From Holothuria scabra (Eukaryota; Echinodermata; Holothuroidea; Aspidochirotida; Holothuriidae), in NCBI GenBank assembly GCA_037179385.1, contig CM074187.1, positions 6,882,001 to 6,946,000 of the forward strand: 64,000 bases of DNA, in the 5' to 3' direction. Position 1 is the stretch's first letter. Every line of letters begins with the position of its first letter. Positions 10,538 through 20,969 of this stretch are shown piece after piece. The notes below the pieces were generated by a model. That model did not search any database, was not told the DNA's origin, and worked only from the letters and a program-made list of their open reading frames with translations. A program made the position numbers and the translations under genes.

Positions 10538-13100
10538 AAACCAGGTCCGTGTGTACTCTGGGGAATAATATGTTGTTTAATTTAACACAGCGCCATCATT
10601 TTGGTTGTTTTTTTTTTTAATTCATCGAGGTGTTTAGTGAATTTTGGGTATTTATATGAGGATTTCTTTGTAGAGATTTATTCTTTCCAAGTGACATGGT
10701 CGGGGTTGCTGTGGAGTAAAAAATTTGATAGTTTAGAGGAGTTCACTGTTCACTGTTTTTTTTTTCATAAAGTAAGTTTCTGGAGGGAAACATTGTTATT
10801 GGTAGGTAAATATTACTTGTATGAGTTAGCGAGTATTAATATTTGTGTTATATCAAGGTGTCTGGTCATGGTAAATTTTTTATTTGAAAGTTTAAAATCA
10901 TGTGGAGAATATAACAATGCCCAAGAAGGGCCGTTCAAAGACTTTTTTTGTAGAAAGGAAAGGTTGGCAACAACGAAAAAGAAAGTATGGTGGTGAATTT
11001 CAAGATAAGAGTTATGAAGGGGAGAAAAATGATGATGTCAGAGTTGGGAACAAACATAAAAGGCTCTAGTGGATATGAAAAGAGTCAGAGGTGTGATGAT
11101 GGGGAAAGTAGGGAACATGACGATCGTGATGTATTATTTATACGTTCCGAAAGATCTACATGTACATTTTATTTTTTCGTTGTTGTGGGTGGTAATGGGT
11201 TTTTTTCGGTGTTTGGCATTACTGGTTTCAGGGGTAAAAGATAATCATCTTTATTTAGGACAAGTCATGGTAAGTTCATTATGTACCCCTCCACATATTT
11301 ACACCACGAGCTGCCATTGCTCAGAAGCTCCACTGAAGAAGAATGCTTAAAAAACCAAATTCAGAGGGAATGTTCTTGGGGATATTTATACATTTAGGGA
11401 GAAGAGCACATCATAAGATGAAGAAGTGTCAACATGAACACATAGTTTAATGTAAAGAGTAGTCACGGTAGGGTTTTAACATGTTCATTCAAATCTCGTT
11501 TTATATTTGTATGTGATGAGAGCAACCATTTTTTATTACACTGGGCGGTGATCTGTTTGAGATATTGGGAAGAGGTCTGCATGAATGAAGGTTTTGCACA
11601 ATCATTCAGGGACTGCTTTGGGTCTTCTGCTGGGGGCGAAGCCCTTGAAAACCAACTGATTTGGTCTTTTTAAAGGCCATGGATAGTTCATCTCTTGTCA
11701 AAAATGTCTTGATTTTGAAATGGTTATTTAAAATTTTTTGGGGCCATATGACAGTTTGGCTTTTCTTTTTTTACTTGAGGAAGCAAAGACATCCCTTGCC
11801 TTCTCCGGGATTTACGTCACTGTAAAACAATTAAAAATGATTGCCTTATCCTTTTTTTATATTTATGTTAAACGAACGTAAACATTAAATTTGGACCGTT
11901 TGTAGAGGGTTTAGATTGTTGGCTTATACAACGAAGTTTTGTACAGGTACAAGAAATTTCGCAATTGTAAATTTTTAGCCAGATGGTTCATTTCGTAAAT
12001 GGTAAAGTAGCAAGGCACTTATTTATAAGCTAGTTATGCTCTTATTTGTTATGTCACTGGCTGTGGTGTTATCAGCGAAACGTTTATTTTTCATAAAGTC
12101 CGTTTTTTCTTTGAAAGTGATTTGTTGAGCTATTGCATATGGGTGGTTGGAATGATGAAACTTGTCTTTTACGGAGTTTTTTACTGGACAGTGCAGTCTT
12201 ATTCATAGACCTGGATTTCTTATTGCTTTTACATATTTTAGGTTATCGTTTGATCAGTTGCGAGTCGTGGCCATACATGAACTTGCTATATAATTATTTT
12301 TATTAGAAAAAGAAATGCATGGAAATTATTAAAACAATTTTTATATAGTGCAATGGCAACAGTTTTCTTCCGTAGTAAGAAGTCACCGTCAGAAAGGCGA
12401 CAAGAAGTTCTTGATATAGAGTGTAGGAAGAAGCGAGACTGTTTAATGATGTGATGACAGACGAATCGCCGCTAATAGTTATAAACTACCCAGCCAACAT
12501 GCCCAGCTGGGCCCCAACTGGGTTCCAGCTGGGCTACTTGCTGGGCCCCAGCTGGGGCCCATCCGTGTTTGTCAGGTGTTCCCACGTGGGGCCCAACTGG
12601 GCTAGCCTTTCCCAGCTGAAGCTCAGCTGAAGCCCAGCTGTACCCCGCTTCAATAACTGAAGCCTAGCTGGGCTTCAGCTGGGCTTCAGGTGGGAAAGGC
12701 TAGCCCAGTTGGGCCCCAAGTGGGAACACCTGACAAACACGGATGGGCCCCAGCTGGGGCCCAGCAAGTAGCCCAGCTGAAACCCAGCTGGGGCCCAGCT
12801 GGGCATGTTGGCTGGGTAGGGACATCGATATTTTGGTATTCGGGTTTCATGAAGGGACGTATAGATGTTGCAATTTATCTTTTATGATTTGTAAGTGATT
12901 GATTCGGTTCTCTGATTTGTGGAGGTCAACGTCGTTCAAGTGTCTATATACATTACTGAACTAAGAAGTTACTGGCGAAGGGTTAGTAGTGACGTATGTG
13001 TACGGGATTAATATAAATTGGAGAAACAGTGACAATAGGCCTAAGGCTAGAGTGAAATATCATCATATTAACATTTATGTTGAGAGAATGTAGGTGTAAG
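10538..13100 (+). mobile_element. Decayed copy of the OTU Helitron-like element
   Basis: About 10917-11070 reads MPKKGRSKTFFVERKGWQQR-like, the same start as the OTU gene at 22678; about 11190-11290 matches the GNCFF/VFGITG and YLRQVIVSSLC region. From 11830 to 13080 it matches 17160-19100 (the flank shared with the inverted repeat), interrupted by the palindromic MITE 12489-12816. All ORFs are broken. A leading ORF at 10601-10996 is not recognised. Confidence 0.6.
12489..12816. mobile_element. Palindromic (foldback) MITE, 328 bp, TA target duplication
   Basis: Starts CCCAGCCAACATGCCCAGCT and ends in its reverse complement; the two halves are near-complementary throughout, with CAGCTGGG units. 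Flanked by TA on both sides (12487-12488, 12817-12818). The related sequence at about 18905-18935 lacks it (ctataaattataaacatcga), so this is an insertion. The ORF inside (MGKASPVGPQVGTPDKHGWA) is just translated repeat. Confidence 0.8.
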
Positions 13101-14263
13101 TAACGCTGACAAAGGAATTTTTACTTTGCTGTTTTATATTTTTTTTTTAATTTTATTTCATCATTCGTAAAGATTATGGTAAATCTGAGATATCGACAAA
13201 TTCTTTTGATTCTCGTTAACTTGTTATTATATGATGTTACTTACAACAACGTTTTATTAGAAAACCTGAATTTTTCTTAAACAACCAGAATTTTTATATT
13301 AATCTTTATAGAAATCGAAATTTTAGTCGGATCTTTTCAGTGAAACTGAGACCTTCAATATTTTCCGTAAAACAAGCAAAAGAAATATTTATGACACGAT
13401 TTTTGCGTTTGATTTTTTGTGGGCAAATCCTAACGTATTCTCTGTGACTGGGCTTGAGATGTTACGTTAATGTACGAGCAAGGGGGAGGGGCGGCAGAAA
13501 TAAATTTTAGTGATGTAAGAGTAGTTGTCTTATAGTTTTGTGTAAGCTGAGGGTAAACTTGGTGCGGGGCGTACAGAACTTTTTAAAAACCATTAATCTT
13601 TAGAAATTCTTTATGTTCAACATTGGAAATTTTTTCCTTTTGTTCATTAACATAAATCCATCTTCAACCAAGTAACTACAACGTTACTGTCATACAGATT
13701 CATTATCGTTTCCAACATTACGCCATAACAGTGTATTCTACCTGTATTCTCTAAACAGCTAGACAAATGGCATGTTTTTCCTTATTAACTGAACTACTTA
13801 AAATACAGTTTTGACTAACGCCTGTTTGGTCGAATGGTCTGTCTTGAGCCTTTGGCGCTTTACCATCTTTTATCAGAAACCATCATGCTGTACAAGCAGT
13901 TAAGGAGCCGGGACATTAGGGATACCTTATATTGAATGCACAAGCAACAGCTTGTAAAGGACGTTTGAAATGTTATCTGATGAGACGTTTTGCTCTTTCT
14001 ACAGTTCTAAATCAACTGCTGTATCATCTTTTCCTGATTTACAGTCAACTATGAGTTCAAAATGAGCAAACCTCATTATGCCGGCAATCGAGTATTTCTT
14101 TGGTGTGTTCCACGTTCCACCTCAACCACATTTCTAAAGTGAATGAAAAATGTTCCTGGATTACAAGTGTTGAACCAAACTTAGCTGCTATTGGGCAAAA
14201 CATAATACAAGTATTTTGGAATGGTATTTTTGTCCCCCTAAAATATAAAATCACCTTTAAAGT
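13101..14263. other. AT-rich DNA, no gene seen
   Basis: No coding signal or repeat unit recognised except around 13700-13800, which resembles the OTU element interior near 21280-21420 in reverse (acgtcataatgtactccacc-like) and is probably more of that element. Confidence 0.35.
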
Positions 14264-14315
14264 ACAAGACGACTTGGTTTGTCGGCACCGCAACTCGTCT
14301 AGACGTTCGTCTTGT
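14264..14315 (+). repeat. H2 hairpin unit
   Basis: acaagacgacttggtttgtc, then ggcaccgcaactcgtct and agacgttcgtcttgt; ends are inverted repeats. Other copies at 15166-15216 (reverse) and 28799-28849. Confidence 0.8.
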
Positions 14316-15165
14316 TTAAATAATCTTTTCTTAAGTGAGCACACTACTTAACGTGTAAGGAACGTAATTTGCGGTGCGCGAAGCTCGCCGGAGCTTGTAT
14401 TGCAAAAAATAGTTTAGATTCAAAATTTGAATATTTGGGGAACTACCGAAGAATCTGCATTGTTACATAACGTTATCTAAGGAGTGCAGATTGAGGATTC
14501 TTGGCGACATGCAAAAAGCTCCCGGAACACTGTTGCTTTTTTTTTAGACAAAATATTTAAAAATTAAAAGCCTATATTAAAGAAAATTTTTAGGGGAACG
14601 GCACTGTAGCGGCTCAGAATAACAATTACAAATATGGAGCTTTTATTAAGAAGAATTCAGAACTTTATGAAGCAAAAGTTGGGAAAACCCCACTGTAGCC
14701 TATTTGACTGGTGTCTCAAATGGCAAATTTTCGATTTTTTCACTTTTTTCGAACTAGGGGGCAATGGTTCCTGCCTCTTGTATAAAATAGGAAGCATTTC
14801 TGGAAAGACTACTATCTTCAGTAAGCGCGCAGAGTACAGAAAATTTTGAAAAATCACAGCTGCTCAGACAGCTGGAAATGGCATGTCTCGGGCTTGCAAG
14901 AAGTACCCAAGTTTTCCCATTTTCCTGTCAAGGTTGAACACAACTGTATTCAATTCAATTTCAATTCAATTTATTCCAGCAATGAACATATACAGTGTAC
15001 AGCATGTACATACACAGTTTAATAGTTTAAAGAAGCTGAGTTTGACATCATTGCACTGAAAAGGAGAAAAAAGAAGTATAAATACTTATTAATCATTTTC
15101 CCCTGACTTAAGGAATACAGTACGTAATATGTATAAACAATCAATAACAACACGCAATTACAAAA

Positions 15166-15600
15166 ACAAGACGAACGTCTACACGAGTTGCGGTGCCGAC
15201 AAACCAAGTCGTCTTATACTTTTAAGGTGATTTGACGACTGTTAGCTACTAATAGCTTTTGAACTTTGGGCATGGACTCTACTACTGTAACAAAGAAGTA
15301 TATTTGCCTTTTTAAACAGGATATTCAACGAGGTTTCCCTTCATGGAATACTTCATTTTCTGTACAATTCGCGCCAACCTATGCTGGCGCTCTGTTTAGA
15401 ATAATCTTTCTTCTCTCAGAGAGGTTGAATCCCACTCAATACCACAGTGTACTCTAAAAACACTATGGTCAACTATGCACCGACTCAAACGTATGGTAAA
15501 AAGTGACCAATTAATGGTTAGATTTGAGCATAAATTAGTGAATTTTGACCAAAGTTGGAGGTGAATGGTTGGACCATTGTTTAGGTCGGTGCATAGTTAA
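15166..15600 (+). repeat. H2 (reverse) and Q segment
   Basis: Inverse of 28421-28849, including the ORF MGMDSTTVTKKYICLFKQDI and the nested MITE 15471-15598. The edge at 15600 holds the empty site of the 26406-28413 element. Confidence 0.85.
15471..15598. mobile_element. 128-bp MITE with AACTATGCACCGAC inverted ends
   Basis: Perfect 14-bp terminal inverted repeats. A sister copy lies at 28425-28550 in the inverted repeat of this region, so the insertion predates that duplication. Internal sequence is rich in ggtcaaaa/ttgacc motifs. Confidence 0.7.
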
Positions 15601-15829
15601 TTAAATCAATGGTCAATTTGAGGCAAAGAGATGACATGAAGGAACGATTTGGCTAAAAATGTACATGCTTTGCTTCGTTATTTTCACCATAAATTGGCTG
15701 GGTGGGTTTTAAGAAGTACTTAACTGCAACCTCTTTGCAAAATTTGTACCATTCCATGAATTGAAAATGCTAGCAACATGCTGTACTCTATACCAATGTA
15801 GTCAATTTTAGCCATTTCAAATTTGTTAG

Positions 15830-16600
15830 AAAATGATCTCTCAAAAACTGACAAGTAAAAAGTCAAAACATTCTGAAGATACGAAGCTTAATTGTCACAG
15901 CCTACCTGAATTTATTCCGAAATTCAAAGTGCAGTACAATTGCAGTGTATACTCTGCACCTGCATGGATCTATCAGTTTATCGGAAGTTTATGTCATGGT
16001 AGCCGAATAGCCCGAATTGGTTAAATGAGAATGAATAGAATGTTTTGCGAAAGTTGCCAAGCGGTGGGGACTTGGGCGATTTATTGAGGGGGGCTCCAGC
16101 CCACCTAAGCCTACACCCCCTCCTCCAACGTAGCAACGCCACTGGGGCCATGTCTTGAAATCGTGTAAAATAGCTCCGTAATATACCGGTTCAAATTGGT
16201 GTTATTATCGGCTAGCATGAATATAATTTTTTGCCAAAGTTGCCAGGCGGTGGGGACCTGGGCGATTCATTGTGAGGGGTGGGGACTCCAGTCCACCTAA
16301 GCCTATACCCCTCTTCCTCCGCTTTCTCCGTAGCAACGCCACTGAGGCCATATCTTGAAATAGTGTGAAATAGCTCCGTAATATACCGCTTCAAATTGGT
16401 TATTTTTATCGGCCAGCATGAATATAACTTTTTGCCAAAGTTACCAGGCGGTGGGGAGCTGGGCGATTCATTGAGGGGATGGAGGTTCCAGCCTTCTTAA
16501 GCCTACACCCCCTCCTCTCCGGTAACAACGTTACAGCGACCATGTCTTGAAATCGTGTAAAATGGCTCCGTAATATACCGATTCCAGAGCATCATTAATT
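15830..16600 (+). repeat. Three tandem copies of a hAT-end segment, about 203 bp each
   Basis: Segments with gccaaagttgccaggcggtg, then gggcgattcattgagggg and ending cgtagcaacgccactg at 16138 and 16340, with a diverged third near 16530. The ending is the hAT-type terminus, and 15830-16138 matches 49591-49900 in reverse, the left end of the hAT composite there. Confidence 0.75.
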
Positions 16601-17109
16601 GAAAAAAATTTCTACCATAACCTATTAAAAGTTTATTCATTTCATCTTGCCATGCTAGCCCCTAGGCTACGGTATAATACCTCCATGAATTGCTATGGTT
16701 GGCGTAATCCTAACAATCCCCTGCCCCTTCCAGTTTTCTTAAAGATGATTTGTAATGATTAAATAGTTACAAATTACACCTACCAATACATTACATTTAA
16801 AATACCCATAACCTAAAAAATACCCACCATCTCTTCTAAGACTAATTAAAGGCCCAGTTCTCTCACCCCAAACAGTACTAATTCTGCTAACCTTCTTACT
16901 TAAGCCCTCCCACAATTGTCTAAAATTCATCCTCATCCAGATACAATCTCAGTTTATTGCTTAAACTAGGGTATAGAAAAACTAATCAAAACACTCTCAG
17001 TACTATTCATGTTGTGTAATATAAGCTTCGGTACTCTGCATTGTTTGAATTAGCTGTCAATCAAAGAGCTGCTCGAATTGAGAATTTCGGTACCCCCGTA
17101 CCAAAATTG

Positions 17110-17413
17110 TAGTTTGGGTGAAAGGTTTGGCCCTTTAATACGGGAAGTTGCAACTTTCTGCTTACTTATACCCTTATCAGCTTATGTTATGTGACGTAGA
17201 CACTAAATTTAGACCGTGTACAGAGGGTCAAATTGTTGGTTTGCGGACGAAGATTTGAACATTACAAGACATTTCGTAACTGTAAATTTCTAGCTAAGTG
17301 GCTCGTTCATTTCATCTCTTTGCCCTTTTCGGAAATGGAAAGGTAGCAAGACATTTATGAGCTAATTATTCTCTAGTTTGTTATAATTATGTCAGGGAGT
17401 TGTGGTGTTATCA
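17110..17413 (+). repeat. Segment directly repeated at 24355-24735
   Basis: Shares the run from ggtttggccctttaatacgg through gtcagggagttgtggtgtta with 24365-24660. It ends where the CACTA-like element 17414-18565 is inserted; the match resumes at 18566. Confidence 0.85.
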
Positions 17414-18565
17414 CACTCTTAAAAAAAATGGGCAAAATTTGCCCAACTTTTTGACCAACACTGGGCATCTATTCAACAACCTAAACAGTTGGGCAAAACT
17501 TTAACCAACCAAATTTGGTAAAGTTTGAACCTAACTGTTGGGCAGGAAACTACCCAACTGTTTGGTAAATGAGCATTTAAAACATACCCACTTGTTGGGC
17601 ACGTCTTTTATTAAGATGTTGGGCAAATGCATTCACCAACCGTTGGTTAAACGTTAATCATCTTTTCCATAACCGTGGGTGCTTTTTCAACATCAGTTGG
17701 GCATATTCTTTAACCAACTGTTGGGCTAATCCCTAGTGCATTGCCCTAGTAAATGTGGCCATTTATAAATCAGGCTCAGATTATCCGACAATAAGGCATC
17801 ATGAAGACTTGAAGATTGTGTTGAAATAAATATGAGCACATGGCAAGGAGAGAAGTATCCAATGATAGAATCAAACGATTAGGAAACCGTGATGCTGCCA
17901 TAGTAAGCCAAAGGATGTAGGCTAGCCTAGTCTGTAGGCTAATCAAACTCACATTGACACATTACAGAACCCAAACATAGTGTTAGGCTATGTTAGCCTA
18001 GCCTGGATGAGCAGGCGAACGTTTCGGCCATGGCTCAGTAGCAGCACCAGTTTCTTCCTAAATCGTGTTGATTATATCTTCGATATAAACATTAAATACT
18101 CCACACAACTCCTTGTACTCGTATTTAGCCTCAAACACACTCAAGAACCCTCCAAGCTCCATTCCTCGAGGTAATCTGAGACATTAATCAGCGAGATAGT
18201 TGTCGTTCGATGAGCTGCTAATGACTTTGAACCACTGAGAAATACGTACGTACGCCTGTTCTTAACTTTCACATGTCCATTGTGTCCAATGCTTTTATCA
18301 CATTTACGTATGCGGAACGCGCAAAGTTTATTGCCCAACCAATGAGCAAACATTATGCTAATTAGCAATTAATTACCCAACAAGTAGATAGACCAAATAT
18401 ATGCCCAACCGTTGAGTGTAAGCTTGTTAACAGTTTGCCCAATGATTGGATAGTGGAATAAACGTGAATCGAAGAAACGTTTTTACCATTATATGAGCAA
18501 AGTTTGACCAACATTTAAACAAAGCGTTTTACCCAACGAAAATATTGCCCAGTGTTTTAAGAGTG
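17414..18565. mobile_element. CACTA-like non-autonomous DNA transposon, 1152 bp
   Basis: 11-bp terminal inverted repeats CACTCTTAAAA / TTTTAAGAGTG with further subterminal similarity (TGGGCAA..). Flanked by CA on both sides (17412-17413 and 18566-18567), with the uninterrupted sequence preserved at 24664. The outer 250 bp on each side are filled with TTGGGCA and TGCCCAA motifs in both orientations, the kind of subterminal repeats CACTA transposases bind. No transposase ORF. The family name is uncertain because CACTA elements usually make 2-4 bp duplications of variable sequence. Confidence 0.75.
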
Positions 18566-19591
18566 CAGGAAAACGTTTAACTTATTCATGATAAAGTACA
18601 TTTTTCTCTTTAAAGTGATTCGTTCAACTATTGCAGACGGATTGTTGGAATGATGAAATTCGTCTTCTACGGAATCTTTTACTCGACATTATATTCGTAT
18701 TCATAGAACTGTCTTACTTATTGCTTTTATATATTTTAGGTAATCGTTTCATCAATTTCGAGTCATGGCCATACATAAACTTACTACAATGACAATATTT
18801 TCTTCCGTAGTAAAAGGACATTGTCAAAGAAGCGACAAAAAGTCCTTGCTATAGAATGTAATAAGAAACGTGTCTGATTAATAATGTGATGACAGACGAA
18901 TCGCAGCTAATAGCTATAAATTATAAACATCGACATTTTGGTATTCACGTTTCATTATAGGACGTAAAAATGATGCAATATCTTTAGGACTGATTACTCG
19001 ATGTTTCGAAACTCTGATTGTGTAAGCCAATATCGTTCAAATTTTATTAAATACTGAACTTAGAAATAATTTGGTAAGGGATACTAGTGACGTATATGAA
19101 CGGGACTAACACCAGGGAGCTGTGACCTTTTTTGAATATAGTTCTTCTGTCCACGCAACCATGGAACGACCCCCATGGTTTTTCACGGACACGGTTGAGT
19201 GATATGTATGACTTTGCAATGAAGACAAAAGGTAGCACACCACTAATTCAAGGTATATCCCAGCGAAGGAGGTTACCCTACGAATTTAACACCCTAGAGA
19301 AACTTTTTTGGGGGAAGATTAGACCATGTTAGTGAAGAGATGTGTTCAATTTGTGATCTCTATGTGGTAGAAAAGCAGTTGAAGTAATCATTCTGCAAAC
19401 ATAAAGAAAATTGAAGGTATTTCGGGCATTTTTTTTTGCAATATATCCTTCCGCGATGCAAAACGGCATTTTGAATGAGTCAAAAAACAGGAACCACTAC
19501 TCTATTATACAGTCCCTTCTAGCGCGAACTCAACATTGTGTAAGCAAGTAATGGTGGTGTTAGTAAAAGAGGGGCAGCAGAAAATAGCATT

Positions 19592-19931
19592 CCCAGCCAA
19601 CATGCCCAGCTGGGCCCCAACTGGGTTTCAGCTGTGCTACTTGCTGGGCCCCAGCTGGGACCCATTCGTGTTTGTCAGGTGTTCCCCACGTGGGGCCCAA
19701 CTGGGCTAGCCTTTCCCAGCTGATACACAAATGAAGCCCAGCTGGGTCCCGCTTCAATAACTGAAGCCTAGCTCCGCTTCAGCTGGGAAAGGCTAGCCCA
19801 GTTGGGCCCACGTGGGAACACCTGACAAACACTAATAGGTCCCAGCTGGGGCCCAGCAAGTAGCCCAGCTGGGGCCCAGCAATTAGCCCAGCTGAATCCC
19901 AGTTGGGGCCCAGTTGGGCATGTTGGCTGGG
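19592..19931. mobile_element. Second copy of the palindromic CAGCTGGG MITE, 340 bp
   Basis: Same termini (CCCAGCCAACATGCC / reverse complement) and internal order as 12489-12816. It lies in the left inverted-repeat arm; the right arm lacks it (near 23380). Flanks are gcatt / ttctg, with no clean TA pair. Confidence 0.8.
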
Positions 19932-20155
19932 TTCTGCTAGCAGCGTGGGTGGTCACGGGCAAGTTTTCACGTATGAATGGATGTTCACTTTTCGCATGCA
20001 CGGACGCGGACACGCACGCGGATCACGCATTAGGGACGAATGGATGGCAGGCTTTACCGTTCTTGAGATATTGTGTTTACAAGCAAAAGCATTACAAATA
20101 CACTCACACATCAGTAACCATCATATAGATTCCTTGCATACCTTGAGCAAGGAAT
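19932..20155 (+). repeat. Tail of the 145-bp-unit repeat family with terminal hairpin
   Basis: Includes ttgagatattgtgtttacaa, an ACACTCACAC stretch and the hairpin gattccttgc..gcaaggaat at about 20129-20153, the same end seen at 7500-7641. It is absent from the right inverted-repeat arm, so it is part of the extra DNA inserted together with the preceding MITE. Confidence 0.55.
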
Positions 20156-20622
20156 AAAAAAGGTCCACTTACCAGAAGTTGTTCATCCTTTTCAAAACGG
20201 GTCTTTATTTCCTTTCCTAAGTCATTGTTGGGTATCTTAATATCCTCATTTTCTATCAGCCAGCGAGCAGCAAAAATAACACTTCTAGGCCTAACATTTT
20301 CAGAAAAAACAGCCGTTTTATAACTTAATTTCCTCTTAAATTTGACAGAAATTACTTGGCTCTCTTCAAGTCTTATAGGTAAAGTTTTAATTGTTGTCAC
20401 CACATCAGACGGGACATTAACAACATTTCCCTTAATACTAAATTGCCCTCCTCGAGGAAGCTCACGTAACTGCATAAAAGGTGTTCGTAAAGCAACCAAC
20501 CTTTCTTCAAGACGATGTAATTTCAATTCTTCTGGTATCTCATACATTTTCATATTATTATCTCGACTTAATAACGGAACTCTAGCTTCTTTTATATATT
20601 TTAAACAGGTTTTACAGACCAT
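20104..20622 (-). pseudogene. DUF6570-type ORF of a Helitron-like element (left copy)
   Basis: 172 codons open from 20622. CxxC near the start (VCKTCLKYIKEARVPLLSRD), then IPEELKLHRLEERLVALRTP, FMQLRELPRGGQFSIKGNVV, NVPSDVVTTIKTLPIRLEES. This is the conserved block (now called DUF6570) found at the N-terminus of many animal Helitron helicase proteins. The reading frame passes intact into FEKDEQLLVSG, beyond the 4-bp deletion that breaks the right copy. The N-terminal exon part is interrupted upstream by a 156-bp insertion (20698-20853). Confidence 0.6.
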
Positions 20623-20697
20623 CCTTTATCTATATCTTCTTCCTGCTTACAAATACTAGTTTTTCCACTAAATCTAACTAAATTCACCCACAGTGCA

Positions 20698-20853
20698 GAG
20701 GCCGCGGATCCAATTTTGAAGTGCGGGGGCTAATCATCGAAGCGGCCCAATATGTCCAATAACATAAATGCAGTTTAAGGCGGCCCAAATTGCCCACAGC
20801 AAAATAAGTGCGGGGGCTAAAGTCCCCCTAGCCCTCCGTCTCGGCGGCCCCTG
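20698..20853. mobile_element. 156-bp insertion with 7-bp target duplication
   Basis: Flanked by CAGTGCA at 20691-20697 and 20854-20860; the inverted arm has a single copy (TGCACTG, 22850-22856). GC-rich ends (GAGGCCGCGG / CGGCGGCCCC) are weakly inverted. Two copies of gtgcgggggctaa inside. Probably a hAT-like MITE. Confidence 0.65.
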
Positions 20854-20969
20854 CAGTGCACATTCTTTATAAAATAACTGCTCACAATAAAAGCAAACAT
20901 ATGTAGGCCCTCCATAATTTTATTCCAAAAGCGATGTTGCAATTCTCTAATTGGACTCTCCTCTTCTTT

